Source: Neobacillus thermocopriae (GTDB lineage: Bacteria > Bacillota > Bacilli > Bacillales > Cytobacillaceae). Taken from it: a stretch of DNA of 64,000 nt. Positions 54,340 to 64,000 of this stretch are shown piece by piece. The stretch spans positions 1 to 64,000 of the forward strand of contig NZ_JAAIUV010000013.1 in assembly GCF_010975035.1 (NCBI RefSeq), in the 5' to 3' direction. The number at the start of each line of letters is the position of its first letter. Position 1 is the first letter of the stretch. A program made the position numbers and the translations under genes. The notes beneath the pieces were generated by a model that did no database searches, was not told where the DNA came from, and was given only the letters and a program-made list of their open reading frames with translations.

Positions 54340-57300
54340 TTATTTTAATACATTAAAATATCTGGCTTCCGGATGGGCAAATACCATCGCTGATACGGAA
54401 GCTTCTGGCTCCATCATGTAGCCATCTGTCAAGCGTACACCAATATCTTCTGGTTGGATAAGTTTAAATAGCTTCTTCTGATCCTCTAAATCTGGACAGG
54501 CTGGGTAACCGAACGAGAAACGCTGTCCTTGATAACGAGCAGCGAAACGATCTTGCATCGTAAATGTTGCTGGATCTGGAAAGCCCCAACGATCGCGCAT
54601 GAGCCGATGAATGAATTCAGCAAGGCCTTCTGCTGTTTCTAGTGCTAATGATTGAAGGGCATGGCTTTCAAGGAATCGGCCATCAAGTTTTAATTGGTCT
54701 GCTACCTCGCGAATTCCTTTGCCAGCTGTAACTGTAAAAAAGCCAACATAATCCATTATCCCGCTGTCCACTGGTTTTAGGAAATCTGCCAAACAGAGAT
54801 ATGGAGCAGATTCCTGCCGTGGAAAATCGAATGTTTCAATGACTATAGAAGGATTTTCTGGATCATATATATGAATCTTATTACCATCAGACTGTGCTGG
54901 GAAAAATTGATAGACGGCAGCTGGGTCGATCCACTGATTGGCACTGGCATCCGCAAGTAGCTGATCAACCATTTCTTTTACTTTTAAAGCTTTTTCATCT
55001 TTCTCAGCCAGAAGTTTGGAGATTTTCCCTTTTACCCCCAGATGGTGGCCAAGCAGCATCTGCATATTAATATATGGTTCAATATGTGATAAGGAATAGG
55101 ATTTTATGACATGCCGCTTCGTATCCATTGGGACAAATACCGGTACCTCTGTGGAGACAGATGATCTAGGTTTTGTGGCGACTGCTACCGAAGAACGTTT
55201 TGGTAATTCTAGTGGAACATCCAGTGTCTCCAATTTTTTCTGTTTTTCAGCAAGCAGCTTTTCATGTTCCTCCACCGATTGCAGCTGATTGGCGAGTGCC
55301 AAACCGGTCATCGCATCCTTTGCATAAAGAACAAGACCATTATATTCTTTTGCGATTTTTGTATCGGTAAATTTTCGTGAAAGGGCGGCTCCTCCTACTA
55401 ATATCGGAAGATCTATTCCCGCTTCCTTCATATCTTGGGCAGTCAACACCATTTGCTGAGCGGATTTGACCAAAAGGCCAGAAAGTCCGATAATATCTGG
55501 TTTTTCCTCCCGAATCGCTTTAATTAACTCAGCGGGAGTCACCTTAATCCCCAGATCAATTACTTCATACCCATTATTGCTAAGGATAATGTCGACAAGA
55601 TTTTTGCCGATATCATGGACATCACCTTTTACGGTGGCTAAAATAACTTTCCCTTTAGAGGCGGAAACATCGCCTTTTTCCATATATGGTTCTAAAAAGG
55701 AGACAGAGGCTTTCATGACTTCTGCACTTTGCAGCACTTCGGCTACGATTAATTGATTATCGTTAAATAGACGCCCCACTTCCTTCATCCCATCCATTAA
55801 CGGACCATTAATAATATCCAGGGGGGTAGGGTACTTTTGAAGGGCTAGTTCCAAATCAGGAATAAGACCTTCTTTCGTCCCTTCCACAATATAATAGGCG
55901 AGCCGTTCCTCCAAGCTCATTTCTGGAACCGTTCCTTTGGCCTCTTTCTTTTTGTCTCGGTAATAATCAGTAAATACCGCCAGTGTTTCATCCGTTGTTT
56001 TGAAAAGAAGATCCTCAGCTAGCTTCACTTCTTCTTTTGATATGGAAGCAAAGCGTTCAAGCTTCTCTGTGTTCACAATCGCATAATCAAGACCTGCCTG
56101 AGTACAGTGGTATAAGAACACGGAATTCAAAATTTCTCGTCCAACTGGTGGTAATCCAAAGGATACGTTACTGATTCCGAGAATGGTTTGAACGCCAGGC
56201 AATTGTTCCTTGATGAGTCGAATGCCATCCACAGTTGCTTGGGCGGAGCCGATATATTGTTCATCGCCGGTGCCAACCGGGAAAACTAATGGGTCAAAAA
56301 TCAAATCCTGCGGCTTCAGCTTGTATTTGTTTACCAGCAGATTATAGGAGCGTTTGGCAATCTCGATCTTCCGTTCTGCAGTGACACCCATTCCTTTTTC
56401 ATCAATCGTACCGACAACGACAGCAGCTCCGTAGCGGTGGATGAGCGGCACAATCGCTTCTAAGCGTTCTTCTCCGTCCTCAAGATTGATCGAATTAATA
56501 ATCGCTTTGCCCTGAGAATATTTCAAGGCTTTTTCAATGACTTTTTCATCAGTAGAATCAATAACAAGTGGTACCTTTACTTTCTTCACTACTTCTTTAA
56601 TGAAGTTTTCCATATCGGCAAGTTCATCGCGGTCTGGATCGGCAAGGCAAATATCAATAACATGGGCACCGCCTTTGACCTGAGCTCTGGCAATTTCCGC
56701 AGCTTCTTCAAATTTCCCTTCTGCAATTAATCGTTTGAATTTGCGAGAGCCGATGACATTGGTCCTTTCTCCAACCATGATCGGTCTTAAAGTCGGATCA
56801 TCGTAAATAAGAGGCTCAATTCCGGAAACCATGTGAAGGGAGTGATGTTTAACTTCCCGAGGTTTATAAGATTTCATTGTTTCAGCAATGGCACGGATAT
56901 GATCAGGTGTTGTACCGCAACAGCCGCCAACAATATTAAGCCATCCATGGGCAGCAAAATCTGCCAGTTTTTTCGCTAAAGTTTCCGGTGTTTCATGATA
57001 ATTTCCTTCCTCATCAGGAAGACCGGCATTTGGATAGCAGCTAACCGCAGTGGAAGCAAGTTCGGATAATGTACGAATATGATCCTGCATGAATTCCGGG
57101 CCGGTTGCACAGTTGAGCCCTACTGCCACGGGATTCATGTGTTCAATTGAAATATAAAATGAATCAATGGTCTGACCGGCTAAGGTAGTACCCATCGGCT
57201 CAATGGTACCAGAAATAAACAATGGTAGCGTTTTTCCTGTTTTTGCAAATGCACGCTGGATTCCAGAAAAGCCGGCTTTTACATTCAGCATATCTTGGCT

Positions 57301-57789
57301 TGTTTCCAAAAGGAGTAGATCTACACCACCATCAATTAAACCGATTGCTTGCTCTTCATAGGCAGTTGTTAGAGCGTCAAAGGTGGTTCCGCCGGTTACA
57401 CTTAATGTTTTAGTTGTAGGCCCCATCGAACCGGCCACATATCTTGGCCATTCATCGGTTGAAGCTTTTGCTGCTTCTTTTACAGCCAGCATTGCAGCAA
57501 TTTTATTAATTTCATATGCCTTATAGCCAAGGCCGTACTCATCCAGCACGAGACTGGTTGCACCGAAAGTGTTTGTTTCGATGATATCAGCCCCAGCTTC
57601 TAAGTATTCACGGTGAATATTGGCAATCACAGAAGGTGCGGTTAAATTCAAATGTTCGTTGCACCCTTCATATTCTTCACCGCCAAAATCTTTAGGGGTT
57701 AGACCTGCCCGTTGTAGCATCGTCCCCATGGCACCGTCCATAATAAGGATGCGTTTCTTTAATTGATTAATAAATGGTGGTTTTGGCAT
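54340..57789 (-). CDS. metH: Cobalamin-dependent methionine synthase
   Basis: 1149 residues. Domain order: homocysteine-binding barrel (1 to about 320, Zn Cys in [12 protein letters not shown]), pterin-binding barrel to about 600 ([19 protein letters not shown]), B12 cap and B12-binding module (DxHxxG His ligand in [13 protein letters not shown] near 700), and a C-terminal activation domain binding SAM. Transfers methyl from 5-methyl-THF to homocysteine. It overlaps yitJ by 23 bp (start inside its end) and closes the operon. Confidence 0.95.
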   Translation of the reverse strand: MPKPPFINQLKKRILIMDGAMGTMLQRAGLTPKDFGGEEYEGCNEHLNLTAPSVIANIHREYLEAGADIIETNTFGATSLVLDEYGLGYKAYEINKIAAMLAVKEAAKASTDEWPRYVAGSMGPTTKTLSVTGGTTFDALTTAYEEQAIGLIDGGVDLLLLETSQDMLNVKAGFSGIQRAFAKTGKTLPLFISGTIEPMGTTLAGQTIDSFYISIEHMNPVAVGLNCATGPEFMQDHIRTLSELASTAVSCYPNAGLPDEEGNYHETPETLAKKLADFAAHGWLNIVGGCCGTTPDHIRAIAETMKSYKPREVKHHSLHMVSGIEPLIYDDPTLRPIMVGERTNVIGSRKFKRLIAEGKFEEAAEIARAQVKGGAHVIDICLADPDRDELADMENFIKEVVKKVKVPLVIDSTDEKVIEKALKYSQGKAIINSINLEDGEERLEAIVPLIHRYGAAVVVGTIDEKGMGVTAERKIEIAKRSYNLLVNKYKLKPQDLIFDPLVFPVGTGDEQYIGSAQATVDGIRLIKEQLPGVQTILGISNVSFGLPPVGREILNSVFLYHCTQAGLDYAIVNTEKLERFASISKEEVKLAEDLLFKTTDETLAVFTDYYRDKKKEAKGTVPEMSLEERLAYYIVEGTKEGLIPDLELALQKYPTPLDIINGPLMDGMKEVGRLFNDNQLIVAEVLQSAEVMKASVSFLEPYMEKGDVSASKGKVILATVKGDVHDIGKNLVDIILSNNGYEVIDLGIKVTPAELIKAIREEKPDIIGLSGLLVKSAQQMVLTAQDMKEAGIDLPILVGGAALSRKFTDTKIAKEYNGLVLYAKDAMTGLALANQLQSVEEHEKLLAEKQKKLETLDVPLELPKRSSVAVATKPRSSVSTEVPVFVPMDTKRHVIKSYSLSHIEPYINMQMLLGHHLGVKGKISKLLAEKDEKALKVKEMVDQLLADASANQWIDPAAVYQFFPAQSDGNKIHIYDPENPSIVIETFDFPRQESAPYLCLADFLKPVDSGIMDYVGFFTVTAGKGIREVADQLKLDGRFLESHALQSLALETAEGLAEFIHRLMRDRWGFPDPATFTMQDRFAARYQGQRFSFGYPACPDLEDQKKLFKLIQPEDIGVRLTDGYMMEPEASVSAMVFAHPEARYFNVLK

Positions 57790-59629
57790 GGATGTTCCCC
57801 CTTAGTTCTTGAGCACGCTGACGGGCATAAAGGGCCAGCTCAAGCGTCAGCTCATAACGTAAAAATGGTGTAATGAGATAGATTCCGTTAAATAAGTCTA
57901 GTGCGGCATCAATCAAAGACTTGGTAATCTCCACCCCTTCACGAGCGGCCAGATTTGGCTGGTCATTCAGTTTTGCCATCCGTTCGCGAATGGAATCAGC
58001 AATTTTAATACCTGGTACTTCATTATGAAGGAATTCTGCATTTCTACTGCTAGTCAGAGGCATTAGTCCAATATATATTGGAGCTTTTAAATGTTTCGTA
58101 TGTTCATAGACTTCCAATAACTTTTCTTCGGAGAAAATAGGCTGGGAGATAAAGTAATCAGCACCGCAGTCCATTTTTTTCTCCAGCCGTTTAACGGCTT
58201 TTTCTATCGAACGGACATTTGGATTAAATGCCCCGGCAATGCTAAACGCTGTCTTCTGTCCCAAATCTTTTCCGGAAAATGATAATCCTTCATTTAATTG
58301 TTTGATCATTTGAATGAGTTCAAACGATGAAACATCATAGACGGATGATGCGCCAGGGAAATCTCCAACACGGGCTGGATCGCCGGTAATCGCTAGTACA
58401 TCATGCATCCCTAAAGTATGAAGCCCCATTAAATGAGATTGTAAACCGATAATATTCCGGTCGCGGCAGGAAATATGAATGAGCGGCCGGATGCCCAATT
58501 CTTGTTTGATAAGATATCCGAGCGATTCATTAGATATCCTAACTTGGGCGAGCGAATTGTCCGCGAGTGTAATCGCATCAATTCCAGCTTCTTTTAATGC
58601 CTTCGCTCCATCGAAAAATTTCCTTGTGTCCAGCTTTCTTGGTGGATCTAATTCGACAATGACCGAAGGCCGTTGTTTCACAATCTCTTGAAGTGGAGTG
58701 TGCTCTCTTTTAATTGTAGGATCTTCAACCACCGTAACTTTCGGTGTGAATTTTACGATTTTTTCCTTTATAGGCGTTTTGTTCTTTAGTTCTGCAGCAA
58801 ACATCCGGATATGTTCTGGTGTCGTACCACAGCAGCCTCCGATCAGCCGAACTCCTTGTTTGCGGAATTCATTTGCTGCACGTCGAAAGTAATCTGCATC
58901 ACTATCATAATGAAATTTCCCGTCTGTATAGGCTGGGAGACTGGCATTAGGGTAGGCAGACAAATAGGCCTGCTTAGGTAGTTCAATTTGCTCTAACGTT
59001 AAAAGCATATGGTGCGGACCGACGCGGCAATTGAGTCCGACTACATCTGCTCCAATACTTTCCAGCCTTTTTAATGCTTCATTGACAGGTGTCCGGTTCT
59101 GCAGAAATCCAGGCTCTTGAATGGATACCTGGGCAATAATCGGCAATTTTGTTTCTTTTCTCGCAATGGCAAGAACCGTTTCGAGCTCTTCAAGGTCATA
59201 AAAGGTTTCAAGCAGGAGGCCGTCCACCTCTTCTAACAATAAACAATATAATTGCTCTCGAAAGCTCCGTTTAATTTCTTCTAATGAAATGGAATTAGGT
59301 TTAATCCCACGGTTGCCTCCTATTGTTCCAAGTATAAACGCACGGTTTTTAGCCACTTTTTTTGCATGATGAACCGCTGCACTATTAATATCCTTTACAG
59401 AATCTTCTAGCCCGTAACGGCTAAGCTTCAAATAGTTTGCTGCATACGTATTGGTTTGGATCACATCGGCACCAGCATCTATGTAGGCCTGGTGGATATG
59501 TTGAATTTGCTCGGGATGGGAAAGATTTAACTCCTCAAAGCAGCAGTCTGTTCCGTATGAATAGAGCAGGGTTCCCATGGCTCCATCAGCGATTAAGATT
59601 TGATTTTTTAATTTTTCTAAAAAGCTCAT
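57767..59629 (-). CDS. yitJ: Bifunctional homocysteine S-methyltransferase / methylene-THF reductase (YitJ)
   Basis: 620 residues from ATG 59629; an ATG two codons earlier lies on the AAGGAG. N-terminal S-methyltransferase domain (1 to about 300) with [12 protein letters not shown] zinc Cys; C-terminal MTHFR domain (about 310 to 620) with [38 protein letters not shown] and DYFISQPIF. It supplies 5-methyl-THF to MetH. Its stop overlaps the start of metH. Confidence 0.95.
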   Translation of the reverse strand: MSFLEKLKNQILIADGAMGTLLYSYGTDCCFEELNLSHPEQIQHIHQAYIDAGADVIQTNTYAANYLKLSRYGLEDSVKDINSAAVHHAKKVAKNRAFILGTIGGNRGIKPNSISLEEIKRSFREQLYCLLLEEVDGLLLETFYDLEELETVLAIARKETKLPIIAQVSIQEPGFLQNRTPVNEALKRLESIGADVVGLNCRVGPHHMLLTLEQIELPKQAYLSAYPNASLPAYTDGKFHYDSDADYFRRAANEFRKQGVRLIGGCCGTTPEHIRMFAAELKNKTPIKEKIVKFTPKVTVVEDPTIKREHTPLQEIVKQRPSVIVELDPPRKLDTRKFFDGAKALKEAGIDAITLADNSLAQVRISNESLGYLIKQELGIRPLIHISCRDRNIIGLQSHLMGLHTLGMHDVLAITGDPARVGDFPGASSVYDVSSFELIQMIKQLNEGLSFSGKDLGQKTAFSIAGAFNPNVRSIEKAVKRLEKKMDCGADYFISQPIFSEEKLLEVYEHTKHLKAPIYIGLMPLTSSRNAEFLHNEVPGIKIADSIRERMAKLNDQPNLAAREGVEITKSLIDAALDLFNGIYLITPFLRYELTLELALYARQRAQELRGNIHAKTTIY

Positions 59630-59631
59630 GG

Positions 59632-60819
59632 TCATTCTCCTTGCTGCAGCACTAATTTTTTCTGTTGCACCTGTTCGAGTGCCTGGGAAAAATCTCTAAT
59701 TAAATCATCTGGATTTTCAAGCCCGACAGACAAGCGTAGAAGACTGTTTTTAATTCCACGTTTTTCCCTTTCCGCCTGTGGCATGGCCGCATGTGACATC
59801 TTTGCAGGGTAGGATAAAATTGACTCCACCGCACCAAGACTAACGGCAAATACAGGTAGCTTGACACTTGAGACAAAGGTTCGGACAGCTTCTTCATCGA
59901 CAAGTTCGAAAGAAAGGACCGCACCGGCTCCTTGGGTTTGTACATCCAACAATTCTCTCTGCGGATGATTAGGAAGTCCCGGATAAAACACGTTTTTAAC
60001 AAGTGGATGTTTCTCTAGGAAACTCGCAATTTGCAATGCTGATTTCTGTGAGTGTTCAAGTCGAACATGAAGAGTTTTTAAACCTCTTAATACGAGCCAT
60101 GCATCCTGTACACCAAGAACTGCGCCGAAGGAATTTTGTAAAAATCCAAGCCGATTGGCTAAACCTTTATCTTTGACAACAGCAAGTCCTGCCACTACAT
60201 CACTGTGTCCGGATAAAAACTTTGTTGCACTGTGAAGCACCACATCAGCCCCAAGTTCCAATGGTTTTTGCAAAGCAGGGGTTTGGAAGGTATTATCGAC
60301 AAATGTCAGTGCACCAATTTCCTTTGCCATTTGGCTGATAGCTTTGATATCTGTCACTTTTAACAAAGGATTGGACGGGGTTTCAACATAAAATGCTTTC
60401 GTATTAGGCTTAATCGCTTGTTTTACTTGATCTATATCTGTCATGTCAACAAAAGAATGCTCAATCCCTAATCTTGATAGCACTTCTGTCACCATTCGAT
60501 AAGTTCCGCCATACACATCTTCCGTAATAATGACATGATCACCGGCAGACAGTAATAGGAAAGCTGTTGAAATAGCTGCCATACCGGAAGAAAATGCAAA
60601 GCCTTTCACCCCGCCCTCCAATTCTGAAATAACCTCTTCTAGCGCTTCTCGGGTTGGATTTAAACTTCGGGCATAATCATATTTACCAAATTGGTCGATA
60701 TCAAATTGATGAAAGGTGGAGGCATGCTGAATCGGTACACTGACAGCTCCAGTCACAGAGTCGACTTTATGTCGATTATGAAGAAGCTTTGTTTCAAAAC
60801 AATACTCTTCCAATTCCAT
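59632..60819 (-). CDS. metC: Cystathionine beta-lyase MetC
   Basis: 395 residues. Cys/Met-metabolism PLP enzyme: PLP Lys in [18 protein letters not shown] near 200, phosphate-binding SSGMAAIS and the aspartate in [11 protein letters not shown]. Cleaves cystathionine to homocysteine, pyruvate and ammonia. Its ATG overlaps the metI stop by one base (TAATG). Paralogue of metI; B. subtilis names metC = yjcJ. Confidence 0.93.
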   Translation of the reverse strand: MELEEYCFETKLLHNRHKVDSVTGAVSVPIQHASTFHQFDIDQFGKYDYARSLNPTREALEEVISELEGGVKGFAFSSGMAAISTAFLLLSAGDHVIITEDVYGGTYRMVTEVLSRLGIEHSFVDMTDIDQVKQAIKPNTKAFYVETPSNPLLKVTDIKAISQMAKEIGALTFVDNTFQTPALQKPLELGADVVLHSATKFLSGHSDVVAGLAVVKDKGLANRLGFLQNSFGAVLGVQDAWLVLRGLKTLHVRLEHSQKSALQIASFLEKHPLVKNVFYPGLPNHPQRELLDVQTQGAGAVLSFELVDEEAVRTFVSSVKLPVFAVSLGAVESILSYPAKMSHAAMPQAEREKRGIKNSLLRLSVGLENPDDLIRDFSQALEQVQQKKLVLQQGE

Positions 60820-61931
60820 TAAACAATCACTCCTTTGTTCATTTTGGCAAAGGCTTGCTTAAGGTCGTGAATTAAATCCTCTACATCCTCAATTCCAACA
60901 GAAAAACGAAGCAGGCGATTGCAAATACCTTTTTCAATTCGAATTTCTTCAGGAATATCAGCATGGGTTTGTGTGGCTGGATATGTGATAAAACTTTCCG
61001 TACCACCAAGACTTTCGGCAAATGAAATTAGCTTTAAATTTTTCAAAAATGGATTAACCCAAGTTTCGTCTTTTATTCGGAAGGAAACCATACCACCACG
61101 GCCAGGGTAAAGAACATCTGTAACGGCATCATGTTGGGACAAATATTCCACGATTGCCTTTGCATTTTTTTCATGTCGTTCCATTCGTAGTGCTAAAGTT
61201 TTCATTCCACGCATTAATAACCATGAATCAAACGGGCTTAATACACCTCCGGTCCCATTATGATAAAGGGCTAATTGTTCACATAAGTCTTTTCCTTTAG
61301 CGACAATAAGGCCGGCAAGGACATCATTGTGACCGCCCAAATATTTTGTCGCACTATGAATGACGATATCGGCGCCAAGCTTAATAGGCTGCTGTAAAAG
61401 TGGGGTATAGAACGTATTGTCGACAATCAGCAAAATACCGTGTTTTTTCGCGATGTCGGCAATAGCAGCAATATCGGCTTCCTGCATGAGGGGGTTGGTA
61501 GGAGTCTCGAGAAAGATGGCCTTTGTTTGAGGGGTAATCTTTCTTTCAATTTCCTCCGGACAACCTGTATTGACATATTGACATCTTAAGCCCCATTTTT
61601 TATAGCCTTTTTCTAAAAGCCGGTAAGTGCCTCCGTATAAATCTTCACTGACCAACCATTCATCCCCGGATTGGAATAGAGAAAGGATAGTAAAAATCGC
61701 TGCCATACCAGAGCTACACGCAAACCCTTGATCGCCACCTTCCAAATCAGCAATGGTCTTTTCAAGGAGCTGGCGTGTTGGGTTCCCTGTCCGAGTGTAG
61801 TCAAATCCTGTTGATTGTCCGATACCTTCATGTCGATAGGCAGTTGAAAAATATACGGGAGGATTCACTGTGCCTGTTGCTGATTCACTTCTGTTTCCAA
61901 TTTGGGCCAGCTTTGTATCAATTTTGTACAT
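60819..61931 (-). CDS. metI: Cystathionine gamma-synthase / O-acetylhomoserine thiolyase MetI
   Basis: 370 residues from ATG 61931, with GGAGTGAG upstream; the 54 codons before it belong to the riboswitch. Cys/Met-metabolism PLP enzyme: PLP Lys in IVIHSATKYLGGHNDVLAG, catalytic Tyr in FDYTRTGNPTRQLLE, and SSGMAAIFT. Makes cystathionine from cysteine and an activated homoserine. First gene of the operon. Confidence 0.93.
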   Translation of the reverse strand: MYKIDTKLAQIGNRSESATGTVNPPVYFSTAYRHEGIGQSTGFDYTRTGNPTRQLLEKTIADLEGGDQGFACSSGMAAIFTILSLFQSGDEWLVSEDLYGGTYRLLEKGYKKWGLRCQYVNTGCPEEIERKITPQTKAIFLETPTNPLMQEADIAAIADIAKKHGILLIVDNTFYTPLLQQPIKLGADIVIHSATKYLGGHNDVLAGLIVAKGKDLCEQLALYHNGTGGVLSPFDSWLLMRGMKTLALRMERHEKNAKAIVEYLSQHDAVTDVLYPGRGGMVSFRIKDETWVNPFLKNLKLISFAESLGGTESFITYPATQTHADIPEEIRIEKGICNRLLRFSVGIEDVEDLIHDLKQAFAKMNKGVIV

Positions 61932-62016
61932 TACACTCACTCCTTGTCTTGAAAAATAGATTGGATATTTTTCAGCTTTAACGCGGTATGGGGATAAAGC
62001 TTGTTGATAAAAAAGA

Positions 62017-62043
62017 AAAAAGCCTTCTATAAGAAGAAGACTT
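62017..62043 (-). terminator. S-box terminator (expression platform)
   Basis: On the minus strand GTCTTCT and AGAAGGC form a 7-bp stem followed by six T, about 30 nt downstream of the aptamer. The arm at 62034-62040 can instead pair with the aptamer tail, so SAM binding would favour termination. Confidence 0.7.
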
Positions 62044-62073
62044 TTGTTTGTACGAAACCATAAGGTCATTCTT

Positions 62074-62184
62074 CTTATCTCGCAAATTAACATTAATTTG
62101 CAGGAATTAGCACCTTTTCAATGGTTCATCCATTGAAGGTTGCTGAGGTGTCATTGGGCCTTTCCCTCAACCTCTCTTGATAAG
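62074..62184 (-). ncRNA. SAM-I (S-box) riboswitch
   Basis: On the minus strand: CTTATCAAGAGAGGTTGAGGG, GGCCCAATGACACCTCAGCAACC, GGTGCTAATTCCTGCAA and GCGAGATAAG are the conserved S-box elements in the right order. P1 pairs CTTATC with GATAAG at the two ends. It controls the metI-metC-yitJ-metH operon, switching it off when S-adenosylmethionine is plentiful. Confidence 0.96.
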
Positions 62185-62211
62185 AACGATCAATATTAAA
62201 ACTTTTTATAA

Positions 62212-62240
62212 AATTTACTATACTTTTCCTGCTTAGTCAA
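62212..62240 (-). promoter_or_regulatory. Methionine operon promoter
   Basis: Minus strand TTGACT (62240-62235) and TAAATT (62217-62212), spaced 17 bp, ending about 28 bp before the riboswitch. Confidence 0.6.
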
Positions 62241-62282
62241 TTCATTTTTATCTGAAAAGTTTGGAACAAATTTCTACAAATA

Positions 62283-62311
62283 AAAAAAAGCAGGGTGAAC
62301 CCTGCTTTTTA
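62283..62311 (-). terminator. Terminator after the lactonase gene
   Basis: AAAAGCAGGGT / ACCCTGCTTTT around GA; serves the minus-strand gene. Confidence 0.85.
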
Positions 62312-63358
62312 AACATGTAAAAATTTCACACAAACTGGATGAGGAACGGTAATATCAGATTGAATTAATGAAAGCCGTCCGGAAAATTCATCTCTGGCAA
62401 ATAAAACGAGATTGCTTGATTCTTGGTTAGAAGCAACGATAAATTTTTCAGAAGGATCCAACGAAAAATCTCGTGGCCAGTCTCCCTCTGTAGAAGTATG
62501 CTCGACAAAGGTCAGCTCTCCAGTCGTTCCATTTACACTAAATACTGCAATACTATTATGTCCGCGATTTCCGGCATAGACAAAACGACCATCGGAAGAA
62601 ATATGAATTGCACTGCCCTGGTTATTTTCTTTGAAATCAGCAGGAAGAGTGGAAATATATTGCTTTTCGGTAAAATGGCCGTTTTCTGGATGATAGGTTA
62701 AGACAATAACTTCAGAACTGAATTCTGTCATGATGTAAGCAAACTGACGATTTGGATGGAAGGTTAAGTGCCGCGGGCCACTACCGGCTTTTAATGGATG
62801 TAGTTTGACCTTCGTCAATGTTCCGTCTTCATTTATTTTGTATGTAATAAGAGCATCAATACCAAGCTCCACTACCACTACATATTTTTCATCAGGTGTT
62901 AATCCAGCATAATGGGTATGGGCCTTTTCCTGTCTTGGATCTGGACCACTGCCTTCATGTTGAATGATGGAAGCAGCAGGCAGAAGAGAGCCATCTTTAT
63001 GAATGAGATGGGATTCCACTGTTCCCCTATGGTAATTACCGCTAAATACATATTTGTTTTGGCTGTCAATACTTACATGACAGGGAGGAGCTCCGGCACT
63101 TACTTGGCTATTGATAGCAGTTAATTTTCCATTTTCACCAATGGAAAAAGCCTTTAATCCACCTTCTTCACCATCCTTTACTACAGAGTAAAGATAGCGA
63201 TTGTCTTTACTAATGGCTAAATAGGTAGGGTTAAAGAGCTCTGCAGCCACCTCGATATTTTCAATTTTTCCTTCTTCCGTATTCAAGGTAAAAGAATAGA
63301 TTCCTTTGCTGTCACCCTTTGTATACGTTCCAATGTAGCCAATGTATTTTTTATTCAT
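62309..63358 (-). CDS. ykgB: YkgB-like lactonase (6-phosphogluconolactonase type)
   Basis: 349 residues. Seven-bladed propeller: repeated blade motifs such as YLAISKDNRYLYSVV, VSIDSQNKYVFSGNYHRGTV, LTFHPNRQFAYIMTE and IHISSDGRFVYAGNRGHNSIAVF; GSGPDPRQEKAHTHYAGLTPDEKYV is the family signature. B. subtilis YkgB hydrolyses 6-phosphogluconolactone in the pentose phosphate pathway, feeding the gnd product (gnd is elsewhere in this window). Start ATG 63358 with AAGGAG upstream. Confidence 0.88.
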   Translation of the reverse strand: MNKKYIGYIGTYTKGDSKGIYSFTLNTEEGKIENIEVAAELFNPTYLAISKDNRYLYSVVKDGEEGGLKAFSIGENGKLTAINSQVSAGAPPCHVSIDSQNKYVFSGNYHRGTVESHLIHKDGSLLPAASIIQHEGSGPDPRQEKAHTHYAGLTPDEKYVVVVELGIDALITYKINEDGTLTKVKLHPLKAGSGPRHLTFHPNRQFAYIMTEFSSEVIVLTYHPENGHFTEKQYISTLPADFKENNQGSAIHISSDGRFVYAGNRGHNSIAVFSVNGTTGELTFVEHTSTEGDWPRDFSLDPSEKFIVASNQESSNLVLFARDEFSGRLSLIQSDITVPHPVCVKFLHV

Positions 63359-63660
63359 GGTTCATTCTCCTTAGAAAGTAATCGAACTTATTTTAACAAA
63401 AAATGCTCAATACTATAATAGATTAAACTTGCTTGAGACTCACTTGATGATAAATCTTGTTCTCTTTTATAAAAATGTTACAACGGTATAAGCTGATACT
63501 TCTAAAACAGTAGAAAATTAGGTTTTTCCGTTTTTTCGATAGTCATATGGCCTATTTCACCATAATTACTATTTTTTTCTTGATGCAAATTCCCGTTTAC
63601 GATAATGTCCTTTCCTATACACTAACATTTTATTCTTTTTTATAAAAGCTCTAAGAGAGT

Positions 63661-63688
63661 ATAAACTTTGTTTATTCGATATACAAAC
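63661..63688. repeat. 28-bp operator-like element, copy 1
   Basis: ATAAACTTTGTTTAT followed by TCGATATACAAAC. It contains ATAAAC-3-GTTTAT and GTTTAT...ATACAAAC inverted half-sites. It differs from the second copy at two positions. Confidence 0.6.
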
Positions 63689-63802
63689 TGTTAACAAAAT
63701 AGTGACTTATAAAAAGAAATGATTGTGATTATGTTTAAATAAGTTACTTAATATTAATCTAATACCGGTAATTTATATTCAGAAGAGAGTACTGTTTTAA
63801 CT

Positions 63803-63830
63803 ATAAACTTGGTTTATTTGATATACAAAC
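63803..63830. repeat. 28-bp operator-like element, copy 2
   Basis: ATAAACTTGGTTTAT followed by TTGATATACAAAC, 142 bp downstream of copy 1, 26 of 28 identical. Both share nested inverted repeats and are likely to bind the same regulator. Confidence 0.6.
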
Positions 63831-63904
63831 AAAGTAATAAGATGCTATAATGAACCTAACAATAACAACCGCTTCATGATATGGTCACCGCTATTTGTAA
63901 TTTA

Positions 63905-63918
63905 TGAAAGCGTTATCA
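63905..63918. promoter_or_regulatory. CcpA cre-like site
   Basis: TGAAAGCGTTATCA fits the consensus TGWAANCGNTNWCA at every position, which suggests catabolite control of the gene just past the window. Confidence 0.6.
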
Positions 63919-64000
63919 ACTATTGGTAGAGGAATCTACATATGGCTTATTTCGAAACGATGAATCCAATCAAATACCTTAGCCGCTAGATACAGTTTAA

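Larger units (their letters stand above)
63359..64000. other. Intergenic region to the window edge
   Basis: About 640 bp, strongly AT-rich, without a credible gene on either strand. It holds two copies of a 28-bp element (63661 and 63803) and a cre-like site at 63905. The downstream gene lies outside the window. Confidence 0.6.

Noticed and set aside
61932..62093. 54-codon N-terminal extension of MetI
   Set aside because: It overlaps the S-box expression platform and lacks a ribosome-binding site; the GGAGTGAG before ATG 61931 decides the start.

Overview
The window is chromosomal DNA of an endospore-forming member of the Bacillaceae. Gene content and order closely follow the yun-yut-yum-yui-kap-yug part of the Bacillus subtilis chromosome. 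The DNA is AT-rich, ribosome-binding sites are strong (GGAGG type), GTG and TTG starts are common, and most operons end in U-tailed hairpins. Sporulation genes are frequent (yunB, lytH, a YhcN-type lipoprotein, the yutH coat kinase, a yteA-type regulator, kapB/kapD). All assignments rest on reading the sequence and recalled family knowledge; no database search was run.

Layout. 1-560: right end of an IS1182-type insertion sequence cut by the window edge. 978-13100: yunF, yunE, yunC, yunB, lytH, lipA, a sporulation lipoprotein, yutD, two small conserved genes, yutE, yutF, yutG, yutH, a 2-hydroxyacid dehydrogenase, a NifU-like protein and yuzD. 13163-18259: a redox and Fe-S block (yutJ, yuzB, yutM, yumC, yumB). 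18559-25470: yuiA, yuiB, a tandem array of 0.25-kb repeats, yuiC, pepA, a hotdog thioesterase, kapD, kapB and a lipoprotein cyclophilin. 25560-37972: small proteins, an AlaX-type editing protein, gnd, patB-yugE, an Xre regulator, yugI, rocD, an unusual glutamate-dehydrogenase-like gene, an iron-type alcohol dehydrogenase, pgi and yugN. 38440-47351: ykoS-ykoT, a LysE exporter, an amino-acid permease, a yteA-type gene, small genes, a CDF exporter and a CorA-type magnesium transporter. 47563-49428: a putative peptide quorum-sensing locus. 49682-51355: a complete IS3-family element. 51381-54086: VOC protein, small flavoprotein, and a marR-MFS operon. 54340-62240: one methionine operon under an S-box riboswitch (metI-metC-yitJ-metH). 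62309-63358: a YkgB-type lactonase. 63359-64000: non-coding DNA with a repeated operator-like element and a cre-like site.

The two most notable systems are these. (1) Upstream of corA lies a 42-codon leader ORF, itself with a ribosome-binding site, encoding an early Asp-Pro-Asp-Pro motif followed by Arg-Arg. Its 3' part can pair either with the corA Shine-Dalgarno sequence or with the stretch just after the DPDP codons. This resembles the Salmonella mgtL magnesium-sensing logic but is in a Gram-positive CorA gene. (2) At 47563-49428 an HTH-TPR regulator of the RRNPP type overlaps a 44-residue exported pro-peptide ending in HPILPPI. A small secreted protein of unknown function follows, with its own promoter carrying a palindrome between its -35 and -10 boxes.

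Other points of interest: a family of about 0.2-kb dispersed repeats (at least seven copies, three and a half of them in tandem), one of which supplies the stop codon of a permease; a GDH-like enzyme lacking the family's substrate lysine; and an IS3 copy placed in the loop of a terminator hairpin.
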